From positions 2,564,105-2,628,104 of the forward strand of contig NC_030856.1 of assembly GCF_000208745.1 (NCBI RefSeq): 64,000 nt of DNA. Direction: 5' to 3'. Below the pieces are notes generated by a model. The model was not told the origin of the DNA and did not search any database. It saw nothing but the letters and a program-made list of their open reading frames with translations. Source of the stretch: Theobroma cacao. Its lineage: Eukaryota > Streptophyta > Magnoliopsida > Malvales > Malvaceae. The first letter of the stretch is position 1. Every line of letters starts with the position of its first letter. Shown piece by piece: positions 34,950-47,338 of this stretch. A program made the translations under genes and the position numbers.

Positions 34950-36143
34950 AGAACTTACTTATCAAAACGAGAAAACACATAGAATCAAACTCTAGCATCA
35001 TAATTCATTAGTAAAATAAGAACTAAAAACAACACATTTCATATATACATACATACATATATATATATAAACAAACAGAGAAAATCATAGATGTCCAACT
35101 CTACTCTCAATATAATCAAGGTTTATCCTCTTAGATACTATCACTCCCATTTGCTCTATGTCACCCCCACACTATCCATCTGCAACATTAATTTTAAACT
35201 CTTTTTAAAAATTTATCTAAGAACTAAAACCCATATCAAAAGACTACAAATTTTTCTCCAATTCCTTTCTTCTCTTCTTAACCTATATCAATCAAAATGA
35301 ACACAAAAAATCATGAAAAACAAGTAAAAAAATGCAAATGAAAGAAAAATGAACATGGATATAGATAAGAAAACAAAAATTAAATCTATTTGTTTCATGC
35401 ATCTACCCATACATGACTTTGAAAATCAAACTGAAAAATTGAAAAAAAAAATGAAAACCATACACTAAGACAAACAGATGAACAGATCTCTGTCTTTTTG
35501 CTCTAGAGTATCACACTCAAGTTGTCTCATGACTACAATATAACCATAATTTATATTGCTTTTTGGGGTTTTAGATGGAAATGGCAAATTGAGAAAGTTG
35601 GCGTCAGTGTTGGGAAAGAGCATCTGATAGGCACGTAGAAAGCTGTGTGGTGCCAGGTTGAAAAGGTTTAATTGCTTCAGGTTCTTTGTTAATGTGGCAG
35701 TATATGGCAGTATGATGTGGCAATTCTTTGCAATTTGATTGATTAAGCCTTTATTAGGCCAGTTCATTCATGGCATTGCGTGCCTCAGGTGGACTTTTTT
35801 TTTTGGCTTGTGGGGTTGGTGAGGATGTTTTCATTTATTCAATCATGTTTTTTTCGTGCCATTACCCTAACCCTAATTATTACTATTCTTTTTTTGCCTA
35901 TTACATTCCTTTTTATTTGTTTTACATATTAATTGCTTTTCTAAGTTCAAGTTTTTGGATCCTCATCATTAAAACAAAAAACTTAAAATTGAATTAAGAT
36001 TTGACGAGAATTTTTTTCTCGAAGAATCATGCAAGCATTACGTAAGAAAAATTAAACTGAATAAAATATCAATATCTCACTATGTATTTTTCCGAAGAAA
36101 ATAAATTTCTTCGTAAATATTTTGATTCTCGTTATAAATGTAA
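34950..36143. other. Upstream region of the START gene
   Basis: Leader and promoter of the minus-strand START gene, AT-rich with long A runs. A possible TATA (CAATATAAATTATGG on the minus strand) lies near 35550. No homeodomain-coding sequence is readable here on either strand, and no other gene. Confidence 0.45.
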
Positions 36144-36207
36144 TCATTCACTTTCTTCATTATCATATCTTATTTTTTTTTTACAGTTTCTTTATAGCAT
36201 TAAAATG

Positions 36208-36254
<47 letters not shown>

Positions 36255-36319
36255 NTCATTCACTTTCTTCATTATCATATCTTATTTTTTTTTTACAGTT
36301 TCTTTATAGCATTAAAATG

Positions 36320-36366
<47 letters not shown>
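36144..36366. repeat. 111-bp direct duplication around a single N, with (AT)n
   Basis: 36144-36254 and 36256-36366 are both 111 bases and identical, separated by one N at 36255. Each copy ends in a TACATACATACATATAT microsatellite. As at 33208, this looks like two contig ends that overlap but were not merged. Confidence 0.9.
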
Positions 36367-37569
36367 TGATATTTTATTATCTTATAGAATTATTTGTGGT
36401 TACAATTTTGAGCACAAGCCTTTCCCTTCCCTCTACCAAAATGTCGGCAGGAATTTAGTCAATCAGCCTGATGAAAGATTTGGCAGATTCCCCAACTTAT
36501 CTAGGTTTTGTTCCTTTGGCTACAACAAATTTAGAATTTAATTAAAATTTTTTTAAATAATATATATTTTTTATGTAATGAAATATTAAAAAGTATAATT
36601 ATTTAAATTTTTAATAATAATTTTTTCATATTTAATAGCAATATATAAAAAATGTGATTGGTGCTAGTATATACAATCTTTATATATTGTTAAAAATTTA
36701 AATAACATAGGTAATCAAATTTATAAAAGTGTTGTAAAAAGTATACAAAAATGTTACTAAAATCATATTTAATAATACATTTGTGAAATATAGAGTTTTA
36801 AGTCAAATTTATTATAATGTTTATAGTACCGAAGTCAATCCAATCTCATGAAAGAATACACTTGTAAATTATGCAGTTTTAAGTCAAATTTGTTATGGTA
36901 TTACATTTCCGAAGTCAATTCAATCTCAAGAAATTAATTCTTTGGCCACCGTAGTGTTGATCGACCTCCAATTTTTTTTTTTTTAATTTCGGATTGATGG
37001 TATAAAGCTAAACACAGAAAAAAGAAAGTTAATACAATTAATTGTTAATATGCTATCTGGTAACAATTTGTTCAATCAATAATTTATTATATCAAATCAA
37101 AATATAGATTTGTTTTCTATGTAGATAGACTTGTTATCATAGATAGGAGGAGAATGACATGATGAGAAAATAATTGATGTTGGGTACAAAATTATTCTCA
37201 CAACCAGTGGCTTAGCTAGCTTGTAGAAAAAAGGCTAAGCAGGCTATATATATATATAGACTTGTAGCTCTAGAAATGGAGTTTCTGGAGGCTTTCCTTA
37301 TCTTTGTATTTATGGTTCTCGTTCTTTCAATTAGGGTAAGGTTTTTAATTTGAATGAAATAAATAAAAAATTGTTAAATGAAAATATCATTAATATGTAA
37401 ATAGCTAATTAAAAATGGCATTAATACATAAATTTGATTAATTCATAAATAATGTGAAAATTTTGTCTTGATTAATTTTAAAAATACTTATCTAATTCTT
37501 GATTTATATGTGATAAGATTCATAATTTATTGGTTTGAATTTGTTTTAATTTTAATTATTATTTAATCA
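36367..37569. other. AT-rich intergenic DNA
   Basis: Very AT-rich, with short direct repeats (GTTTTAAGTCAAATTT near 36793 and 36880). The only coding-like hint is a 20-codon hydrophobic frame from ATG 37276 that ends at a good donor (AGG|GTAAGG at 37335), downstream of a TATATATATA run. No second exon could be found. Confidence 0.4.
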
Positions 37570-37845
37570 TTTTTAATGAAAAATCTTACGAAGTTTACTT
37601 AAATCTTGCTCCAATTGTTGTCTCCCATAATACTTACCAATTTACCAATTGGTGTTTAAAATTTTTAATGAAAAACATACAAAATTTTTTCAAGTCTTGT
37701 CACGATCTTTGTTTCTTGTAAATCTTATCAATTTACCAATTGATACTTAAAATTTTTAATGAAAAATCTTACGAAGTTTATTCAAGTCTAACCCCGATCT
37801 TTATCTCTCATAAATCTTACCAATTTACCAATTGATACTTAAAAT
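37570..37845. repeat. Three-copy tandem repeat, period about 91 bp
   Basis: Units start at about 37570, 37662 and 37753 with TTTTTAATGAAAAA and share AAATCTTA/CAATTTACCAATTG near their ends. Copies 2 and 3 are closest. No coding potential. Confidence 0.85.
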
Positions 37846-38350
37846 TTACAAATTTACATATAAAATGATTTTCTACATAAATCATTAGAAAAGATAAGGA
37901 AAATTCACAAACTTACACTTTCATTTTTTGTGATCCTTTTATTTCTTGATGAACCAAAAATAGCTCTATTAATCAAAGGGTTCTTTACTTCTTTTACAAT
38001 TTTATAGTATTACTTAAATTTTTGGCAAATTTTTTGTCACTTTACCTTTGGCAGTTTTTAAGGATTTTCACTGCAGAAAGTACTGCCTTTATCATTGCAA
38101 ATCCCTGCATGATTGACAGCTTCCCCCCACTGACTCACAGAGTACGTCTACCTCTACATCTCAGTACATTTTCCAGCTTAATAATTTGAAGCATTCATAG
38201 GAAAAGAAAAGATTGTTCAAATCACTCCCATCTCTTGTTATTATCTATCTTGGTTCTATAGGACTTATGTCAAAAAAAATTTTGTTCTCTGTTTGGAGAG
38301 TTACAATTGAAGTAACTCCAAACTTTTATAGAATAAAATATTAAAAGTTT

Positions 38351-38372
38351 TATATATATATATATATATATA
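38351..38372. repeat. (TA)n microsatellite
   Basis: About 11 perfect TA units. Confidence 0.85.
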
Positions 38373-38379
38373 AAGATTT

Positions 38380-39140
38380 TCTATTTTGATCATTGGGTAT
38401 AATATATATTGATTTTTATCTCGAAAGTTTCCGGCTTTGGAAACCAAAGCATAAAATGCTTTTAGATTTCGTTTACGAGCATCTTAAGAAAGATATTATT
38501 CAAAATATATTCTTAAGATGCGTTAAATGTAATAATTTACCAGTAATCAGTGGGATAATATTTTTAATTATAACATTATTTTTAATTATAATCTTAATTA
38601 ATAAGTATTTTGATAACCGAGCAAAAAAATATATCTTAATAACCCCGTCCAAAGAATTTAACATTTTTCACTATAAATCCTAGTCAAATGTTACCATTGA
38701 CAAGTAATAATTGGATAATATTTAATGTAGTGAATGAAAACATTATTTTTAATTGTAATCTTTCATTAACAAGTACTTTTATAGCACTGGTAAGAAGAAC
38801 TCATCATTTTTCACAACAAATCTTAAACTAAAATCGATCTTACTCTTGCTTTGTGGCTAAAAGTTAATCGATCTTCACCTCCAAAGTTTCTGGTTTTAGA
38901 AATTGAACCATAAAACACTCTTAGATTTCGATAACGAGTATATTCTTAAGAAAGATGTTATTCGTAAATAAACTCTTACAATGCGATAAATGTAATAACC
39001 GATAAGTAATAATCAGATAATATTGAATATAATTTTAATTAACAAGTACTAATTTTGTAATACTCGACTAAAAAAAATTTAAAACTTTTGACGACAAATC
39101 TTAAATTAAAATCGATTGTACTCTTGCTTTTCGGCTAAAA
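38380..39140. repeat. Diverged tandem duplication, unit about 480 bp
   Basis: Blocks such as AAAGTTTCCGGCTTTGG / AAAGTTTCTGGTTTTAG, then TTTAGATTTCG, ACGAG and TTCTTAAGA/TTAAGAAAGAT, recur in the same order at 38423-38600 and 38898-39050. CAAATCTTAAA-TAAAATCGAT-ACTCTTGCTTT recurs at 38817 and 39096. Open frames inside (for example 38393-38683) are AT-rich chance frames. Confidence 0.75.
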
Positions 39141-39533
39141 GGTAATCACTGTTTGTTGAAAAACAAATTTTGGGAGGCTTTGAAAGAAGAAGAAGATGGC
39201 GTATACGATTGTGTTGTTGATTCCTCCATATGTTTGATTTTTAAAAAAATAAGGAAACATTACAGAAGTAGAGAACTTGTTAGGCAAGAAAGAACCGTGT
39301 TATATCACAATTCTTACCTAAAAATTCTTCAAGGACCATACCACAAACAAGATAAGAGATATCAGTTAACAAACAACAATGTCTCGGCTGACATATATAT
39401 ATATATATATATATGAAACTATGAAAGACCTAAAATTCATGGCCAAACATTGTTAGATATGAGGACCACCTCCATCTCTACTTCTCATGGAAAGCCAAAC
39501 AAAAGTTTTTGTTCATAATTTTCACTATAAATT

Positions 39534-39773
39534 ATATATATATATATATATATANNNNNNNNNNNNNNNNNNNNNNNNNNNNNNNNNNNNNNNNNNNNNN
39601 NNNNNNNNNNNNNNNNNNNNNNNNNNNNNNNNNNNNNNNNNNNNNNNNNNNNNNNNNNNNNNNNNNNNNNNNNNNNNNNNNNNNNNNNNNNNNNNNNNNN
39701 NNNNNNNNNNNNNNNNNNNTGCACTATATATATATATATATATTATATATCTATATATTATATATATATATAT
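39534..39773. other. Assembly gap of 165 N inside (TA)n
   Basis: Bases 39555-39719 are N, flanked on both sides by TATATA runs (39534-39554 and 39726-39773). The gap most likely reflects a microsatellite that could not be assembled. Any open frame across it is meaningless. Confidence 0.95.
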
Positions 39774-40632
39774 GTTATCAGTACCATCTTATTTATTTTT
39801 ATGTGTGTGTATATGTGTTACTTTTGTAGTCTAGTAATAACTGAATAAGTATTTTTCTTAGAAAAATGTTCCCAAGAAAGTAATTATTTTTATTTGTTAA
39901 ATCTTAATATGTAGTAATTAGATTATGAAAAAAAAATAAAAATAATCATAAGTGCAATCTTAATTAGCACAAGTATGAAACCCCAAAAAATAAAAAATAA
40001 AAGTGGGAAAATGACCCAAATCCCTAATTTCTCGATTGGTTTAATTGAAAATGTTGGGACAAGACTGATTTGTCTTTGAGCCCGACCTCACATGGGGCAA
40101 GAAAGTGCAGTCAAGGGGGGCACACGTGGGGCATGAAAGCCCCCCGCATGTGATTTCTCTCATTCATTTTTATGTTTTTGTTACAGAAAATTGATAGGTG
40201 AAAGGGGCCTTCCTCTAACTATGGCCAAAATCTTTGTGTACATCTCTATCATTGACAACAAAGGAAAACATACACATAAAAGAAAAGAAAAGAAAAAGCT
40301 TCACCTAATTTCCCATAAAATTCACTCCTTCGTGTCGAAGAAAACAAGAATGATGTATCATTGTTTTCTGAATATATCTCTTATAATTATTACGTTATAA
40401 TTAGTCGGTTACAGTACAATAATTTGTAGAATATGTCAAAATATTATATGAAACTCTCATTTATAAATGATTCGTGGGACTATGATAAAATGAATTACGA
40501 CGAAATGTGCTACCCATCATCATCCCTTTTGTAAACATGGAAAATTATTGCCTCACTCTGGGGACTCCTTTACATGTCACCCACATTTTGGTTCAACCTC
40601 ATGTTAGGTATATAGGCTTCTCATAAAATCTT

Positions 40633-40634
<2 letters not shown>

Positions 40635-40669
<35 letters not shown>
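40635..40669. repeat. (TA)n microsatellite
   Basis: About 17 TA units. Confidence 0.88.
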
Positions 40670-40673
<4 letters not shown>

Positions 40674-41835
40674 ATTCGATATATCATTTCATTTTGAAAC
40701 ACTTCGAAATTAATTAATATTGTGAGTAGGCCATCGACAACATGCTTTTTTTTTTTTAAAGGTGACACCTAATTTTGATACCTTGTTAAGGATCACAAAT
40801 ACCTTATCTATCTAATTATGTCAATTTCCAAAATGGAAATAAAAATATTAGGAAGCTCAAGCCTTAATGTCATGATCAGGTCCCCCAAGATGATGAAGCC
40901 TTTGCCAGAAAAATTTAAGCCTTATTTGACAGTTGACAAAAAAAGAATGTTTTTTTTTTTAAATTAGAAACAAATCTTCACCATATCTTCTATCCAAATA
41001 ATGCTATAAAGAAAAAAAAAAACACAAAAGTCAATAAAATTAGATTATTAGTGACAACAAGATGAAAACTATTCTTATTTTGTAATACACCAAAAAAATT
41101 TGGGAATTTTGGGATTTAAGGACTTACATGTAAATGGCTAAGGGATTTTGAAAGACCAGAATAGAAGGTTAAAAAGAAATGAGTAAATGAGAGTTAAAGG
41201 TGTTTGCATATAACAAGGCAAAAGTCTGTGGTGATTGAGGAAACAATGTGGAAGAAACCTTCCAAAATGTCCTTTACAATGGACTCCCACCATGAAGACA
41301 ATGTGAGGTTTCCCTTGGTCCCCTCACATGAAAGTGTTCGTATATATGGAAATTGTTTTTTTATGAAGATTTTTTTGGATCGCTTAACCAATTAATTATG
41401 GATTATCTCTTTAAATTTTGATTCTTATGAAGGAAAATTAATCATGGTAATCTTCTATTTATATAATGATGTTAACCTATAATCTCATATATGTTATTAC
41501 CGACAAAATTTTTTTTTTTTACTTTATGTTTTATTAGAAGAAAGAGCAATTCAAACTTATCTTTTTGAGTAAGAGATACATATATCTGCAATCATTCAAT
41601 CAAACGCTCGAGCATAGAGTATTACTAATAATTCATTGATTCGGTCAATGAAATGATGCATTCCAATATCTAATCATCCTAATAATTGTACTTTCAAAAG
41701 ATAGGTTAAGACATTGGATGAGGCCTCCAAATTTTCTATGCCTAGTACTAAGTACTATAGTAGTTGTCTCCTCAATGTTATGAAATATTAGAAGAAGAGA
41801 TACAGAAAAAGAAAAACAAGAAAAGAGGTAAGAAC

Positions 41836-42085
41836 AGCATGAATTCATCATTTTCTTTTAACTATCAATTGCCTTCTGTAAAGAAAAATAATTTTCTCTT
41901 ATTTCATAAAATAGCTGAGACAGTATGAATATCAACTTATCGCATATCCATGAAAAAAGAAGAAGAAGATAAAATTAACATGAAATCATTACTTTTGTTT
42001 AGCTATTAATTACCCTACATAACAAAAGATTATTTTCTTTTATTTCATAAAATAACTAAGATAATATGAGAATCTATTTATCGTA
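41836..42085. repeat. Diverged tandem repeat, period about 140 bp
   Basis: Two units, each with a TAACTATCAATT/TTAGCTATTAATT block, then TTATTTCATAAAATA and TTATCG(C/T)ATAT, in the same order. Confidence 0.7.
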
Positions 42086-43153
42086 TATATCGATATCTAT
42101 AAAATTTTACTTCGTGAAAAGTTAATTCTGATGAAAGAAAAATGAGAAATTTAATTTGATATGTTACAAGATGAACACATTTGCGTATGCAAATGCTACT
42201 GAAAATAAGATAATTATTTTATCAATAAGTGTCAGCCAAAACCAATCATAGAGGTGGCGAAAGAATTTGGCAGTGAAAGCGATGGGCTAACATTATTTTA
42301 AGCTTTCTGAAAGTGCTTTTGATGGGATTATTTTAATGGTTGGTTCTTGGCTTAAGTCAATATTCTGAAACTCATATATTCCATTTCAATGATGGGGGCA
42401 TGTATATCTAATTCAACGGATGACTGAGAAGAAGAAGAAGAAGAAAGATTTTCATATTATTCAGGTATAGCAACAGAAAGTCTTAATTTCCTTTTCTCAC
42501 AAATACTTTGAGAATTCAAAGGAAACCATTGATAAATAGAAGAATTATGAATTAACCATCATGATTTGGTTTAATGAGGTTGGCTATTTTGGAGATTTAA
42601 AATCAAAGGTATTTAATTTCGTTGATTTTTGAGCATAAAATAATGAAATTGATGAAATTTACTTATAAAAAGTTTTGATTTCGTTATTTTTTTATTCATA
42701 AATCACTGAAATTAAAAATATAATGACAAATTTTAATAAAATAGATTAAAGTATCATGATTAAATTTACCTTATATCTCTCCTAGCTAAGAAATTAACAT
42801 GAAAATTAATCAAAGGTCTTTAAAATATTACCAAAATGAACAGATGCTTTGATGAAACATATGAATGAGAAAATGAACAAACCAAATCTCTTGAGATGGA
42901 AAAGTAAAAGAAATGACTGAAGGGGCTAGTCTGACTATGTGACTTAAGTGACTGATTCAACACACTTAGTGGAAAGGTAAGTTTAAAACAAAATCTCTGT
43001 TGGTGCATAGACATCTAATCTACTCCCACAAATGTCAAACCCCACTCTTCCTTTGCAGCCAAATGTAACTTCTCTCCTCCCCCAACTCTCCATTTGGCCC
43101 ACACACACCAAGATTCCAAACTCTCTCAACTTGTCTATTGTTTTTCTCTCTAC

Positions 43154-43161
43154 TATAAATA
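43154..43161 (+). promoter_or_regulatory. TATA box of the VUP-like gene
   Basis: TATAAATA in the context CTCTACTATAAATATAG, 114 bases before the ATG at 43275, leaving a CT-rich leader of about 85 bases. Confidence 0.7.
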
Positions 43162-43274
43162 TAGTTTTGCAGGGGGGTTTGTCAGGAGTCATCAGCTCTC
43201 TCTCTTTTCTGATCTTCAATATTGTCCTATAAGCTTTTCTCTCCTTCTCCTCCTTCTTATTGGGTTCATAGAAT

Positions 43275-44030
43275 ATGGCGAGTTCCATGAATTCTATGAG
43301 CAGATCACCTGTCTCTCATGGTGAAGCTGATGAATATCCTGAGGAGAGTAGTTGGACTATGTATTTTGAAAGTTTATCAAATAACAACAGTGATATGGAT
43401 GTTGAAAACAGCTCTTTTTCTTCTGATATCAATTACCAAAGCTCATCTCTAGTTTCTGATGCTGCCTGTTCTGCTGCTGGAAGACATGATTTTGGAGCTC
43501 CTTTAGGTAAAAGCTGTAACAGGTTGAGTTTCAAGAAGAGGAAGTGTAATAAAGGACGTTTGGTTGATGATGATTTGGAGGATACTGCTAGTTCTCCTGC
43601 AAATAGCCCCAAGGTCAGCTTATGTTTCCCTCCAAACATTATTAAAATAAAAAAAAAATCAATGTCAACTTCTTGTTTTCCTTAATAAAATTGCACCAAT
43701 TTTGATAGGTTTGTAACTTAATCAACCACTTTGATAAGAACCTGAAGCAGAAAGATGTGATGGACAAATCTCAGGTAAGAACTCAATTAGCTTTGTTTTG
43801 ATTAATTCTAGCCACATAATTTTCCTTTTTTGCCAGATTCATGGTATACATGCTAACAAGCGTGCCTTTTCTTGCAATTCTTTTTATAGGAAAAAGGCAG
43901 TGCATCAGGACAAATAGATGAAAGAAATGATGAATTGGGTCTTATAGGAAGAGAAGATGATGGCACTGAACTAAAGAAAATGGGTCTTTGTTTAGTTCCT
44001 TTGTCTATGGTAGTACACTATCTAGGTTGA
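43275..44030 (+). CDS. Vascular-related unknown protein (VUP)-like
   Basis: Three exons, 43275-43613, 43709-43774 and 43890-44030, all phase 0 with GT-AG borders, giving 181 aa. Recognised by the two short blocks that define plant VUP proteins: EESSWTMYFE at residues 23-32 and the acidic DDDLEDTASSPANSPK at 98-113, separated by a Ser-rich stretch (SSLVSDAACSAA) and a basic patch (FKKRKCNKGR, a possible nuclear signal). No catalytic domain or membrane segment. In Arabidopsis VUP1 is expressed in vascular tissue and its overexpression disturbs growth and hormone responses (family knowledge); the molecular role is unknown. A short TATA-driven CT-rich leader precedes it. The last exon is poorly conserved, so the C-terminus is less certain. 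Confidence 0.8.
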
Positions 44031-46592
44031 TTTCAATTCCATTACAGCACCCTCTCTCTCTCTCTCTCTGTGCATCAATGAAAAGAATGGTGCTGTGCAT
44101 GATGATAAAATTAAGAGTTGCCATTGTTTCTTGTCTGCAACAATTGAAGTATGCAAATTTATGTTCATAAAATGGATAAAAGTTCAGAAGAAAGTAGCCC
44201 TCTTCAGTTGCATATGTGAAAAAGGATTAAAAACAGGATGCGAGATCAACAAAAAAAATACCCAAAGGTCAGATTGATCCCAACTAACTAGAAGTCAACA
44301 TTAATGACCTATATCCTTACCTCAAGACATACATCAAGAAAAGGTCAAACAATGTAATATATTTTGGAAATACCTACCCCGCCAGCACAGTTGAATTCCT
44401 ACTTATAACAACAACCCACCTATTTTTTTTAAAAGGCAAATGGAGATTTTTATTGAGATAATATAACCAAGGTTGATTAGAACATTGAGAGTTATCTCAA
44501 GGCTAGTCAAATTATAAGAAGATGGAAAAATTGTTAGTGCATAGTATTTTAATTTTTGTCAATCGATCATTGTATGAGTTTGATTATCTTAAAATGTGAT
44601 TAAAAGATAAATAACCTTCAATACAATTTAATTTTTCACGAGGCTCTGTCAACATTGATCATCAAATTACAACAATCCAATCGAAAGCACAAGAATTGAT
44701 CTCAAAACATTAAAAGCACATTTCAATTCTTAATTTTTAATTGAAATCGATATTCATTGAATCAATAGCTGATAGTTGATCATATAATTAAAAATTGTGT
44801 TAGGCAAACGAGGAACACTTGCAAGTGTAGATTAAAGTATATACCCTTTTTATGTAAAACTCAAAAGAAATAATTCAACATGAAGGTCTTGATCATCACC
44901 CATGAGAGGAAAAATGTTGACCAATCATAGTTGCACTTTATGTAGTTTCTTTGTGCCATTCCGAAACCATAATTGAACCCAAAGAGAAAAAAGGGAGAAC
45001 AAAAAATTTTTTTTTCCAACTATATATGCTTTGTAAAATACCACTAAATCCCAAACTAGGTTAGCAATTATTTCCCATTTTGAGACTGTAAACAGTTCCA
45101 AGATAACAACATGCAAGTTTTCTTTTCTTAAAAGTGATCAAATTTTTTGCTTTTTTAGGTCCAATTCTTTCTTATTTCCCTTCTTAAAAGAACAGTACTA
45201 CAGTCTATTTCGACTGTGGTTAGGCAGTGTTCTGTCTCTCTCGTCCACTCTCCCAAATGTCAGCTGATGTCAAGCTGCACCATTTAACTTGCTTTTCTTC
45301 TATCTCCAATATTCTTACAAAGTCTTACATATATATTTTCAAAACCTTATCTGTTCCAAAGCTTGGTTTCTTTCTTCTTATAATTATCATTTGAACTATG
45401 TCTCCAACAATAAAAATATTACTAGAAGAAACTGTATGCACTCAAACATTTTATTGAATGATAGGTACATATATTTTCTTACTTAAAAAGTTAAATTCGA
45501 ATATTTTTCTTCGACAATTCATGTTTGTTCGGGTTTATAAATCTTTCTTTGCAAATCTTATCTGAAGAGATAGATGGTTTGTGTTGCAATTTCCTTAGTT
45601 TTATTAGAAAGTAACATTCTTGCTTAAGTGAAAGCAAAACCAGCCCGAGCCGCCTCACCCTTCAAGTGCTTGCCTGTTCAATCTGGTGAGGAAGGTACCA
45701 GAAGTAAGATGTGCCACCAAATACAAAATTCTGAGGGGGGTTGTCAGGAATGCTTTTGTCACCAAAAGAATTATTCCAAAAGGTGCTTTCTTTCATCATC
45801 ACATTTAAGTCAAACCTAATACATCTTTAAATAAGTTTTTATATGAAAGTAATACATCATCTTTGAAAAAAATAAATATTCTTCAAAAAAAAATTAACTA
45901 CTTTTCTTTATGAATAAAAAAAAACATTAATTTTGGGTATCTTTTTATGTCTTACGGATTCGATTGTATTCAATCATTACTTGAAATTTTAAATTAAATG
46001 ATGGGTTCATTAGTAATTTCAGCAACATAAAAAATGGTAAAAGTGATAATTAAGTATCATAAAGAAATTCCATCCAAGCAAAAAAGACTAGATATATGTG
46101 TTGCCTGTTTTTCTCTAAAAAAAGGGAAAAAAAAATTGACAACACACATGGTTAAAGGCTTCTTATTCTGTTTACAAGCAAGAGGAAGGAATGAAAAAGT
46201 TAACAAGATATATGCCAAAGACCAAACCAATGCCCCCAAAATATGCAACTTTCTTGTGGTTTGCATTGATGCAAACAGATATATATGGATCCAAGCATTC
46301 TGGTCAGACTCTAAGAAAAGCAGGTTTTATTTACCTGGTGGACCTTGAACATGTCTATTGGGACAAGAACCACATGCTAAAAGGAGAAGAGTATGAAAAG
46401 AAACAATCCATGTTTTTTCCTTTGACCTTGCTTGGTCTTGAAAAGGGTTTCTGCCTTTCCCATTTGCCATTTTTGACATACCATTCCTTCGCTTGGCTTA
46501 CAGAACCAGTCTAATCAAATTCATTTCCATTGTTCTTAAGCAGTTTTTGTATTGATCCAAATTCTACAAAAGTAAAGAAAAGAGAAAACACA
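44031..46592. other. Intergenic DNA, VUP-like gene to tRNA
   Basis: A (TC)n run lies at 44050-44069 in the VUP 3' UTR. The rest is AT-rich. Small open frames near 45628 and 46034-46514 lack codon structure or homology that I recognise. No RNA gene seen apart from the tRNA at its right edge. Confidence 0.45.
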
Positions 46593-46663
46593 TGTGCATC
46601 CGGGGAATCGAACCCCGGTCAGTACCGTGGGAGGGTACTGTGATACCACTACACCAGATGCGC
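46593..46663 (-). tRNA. trnG-CCC: tRNA-Gly(CCC)
   Basis: On the minus strand a 71-base cloverleaf: acceptor GCGCATC, D arm GTG-TAGTGGTAT-CAC, anticodon stem GTACC/GGTAC with loop CTCCCAC (anticodon CCC), T arm CGGGG-TTCGATT-CCCCG, 3' acceptor GATGCAC and discriminator A. B box GGTTCGATTCC is intact. No intron and no encoded CCA, as usual for nuclear genes. One flaw: position 71 is A, giving a C2:A71 mismatch in the acceptor stem where plant Gly(CCC) genes normally pair C with G. It may be functional or slightly degraded. Confidence 0.92.
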
Positions 46664-47338
46664 TTGAACCGAGTAACGAATTTGAAACTTCTCTTCAATG
46701 GCAGATCTCTTGGCCTTTCTTACGCCAACTTAAGTTGACATCCTAAGTTACATCAAAACCATTGTAATTGGTATAATTTTGGGTGATTATACCTTCAATT
46801 AAGCTAATTGCTTTAGTAGTAATGAAGAGATAAAAGAGTAACTTCAGAGTTTACAACCAAAGGCATGCTTCGTTTCCAAAGAGATGTCCCTCCCTTGAAA
46901 CAGAAAGGTACTTACAGAAATGAAGGCATTCATGTGATTCAAGAACACAAACTATCCCATTTCTAGCATTATCGACCTGTTTAACAAAAGGAAGTTTCGA
47001 TTGGGCTCAGTCCAGTTTCAAACATTGGGTTTGATGATAATTTGAGACTGGTAAAATGCAGTTTCTATGTGATGATAATGCTTTCTTTGCCCCTTCATGG
47101 CAGAGACATAGGTTTAGGTCATTTCAAGATTGATTTCCATTGGACTTTTGATTTAGAACAGACATCTGCTTTGTTCCGCTCACCGGAAACTAGCAACAGA
47201 TATTGCAGGGTAAAAAGGGCTGTTTATTCGAAGTGAATTTTCATATCATTACTTTTATTGCTATTCAATTTGAAATTTTTCATGTAAACAAGCATTCAAC
47301 AATGTTTAGGACTATAAGGAGACTTGAAGTATACAGGC
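46664..47338. other. Spacer, tRNA upstream and ETF alpha 3' flank
   Basis: No gene recognised. The right part is the presumed 3' UTR of the minus-strand ETF alpha gene. Confidence 0.45.

Larger units (their letters stand above)
39774..43152. other. AT-rich intergenic DNA upstream of the VUP-like gene
   Basis: No gene recognised. It includes a (TA)n tract at 40635-40669, a diverged two-copy tandem repeat of about 140 bp at 41836-42085 (TTATTTCATAAAATA in both), and scattered poly-A/T runs. The last 250 bases are a pyrimidine-rich promoter region. Confidence 0.5.

Noticed and set aside
36135..36142. L1-box-like TAAATGTA upstream of the START gene
   Set aside because: About 1.2 kb upstream in AT-rich DNA; an 8-base AT-rich match is expected by chance.
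36082..36541. Frames rich in Tyr-Ile repeats
   Set aside because: They translate the (AT)n microsatellite and the duplicated contig end.
38393..38683. 96-codon open frame
   Set aside because: Lies inside a diverged tandem repeat with extreme AT content; low-complexity Ile/Asn/Lys composition, and the second repeat copy does not keep the frame.
39485..39834. Open frames across the N gap
   Set aside because: Composed of N and TA microsatellite; meaningless translation.
46034..46514. Overlapping 104- and 107-codon frames
   Set aside because: No recognisable motif, no codon structure and no splice partners; likely chance frames upstream of the tRNA.
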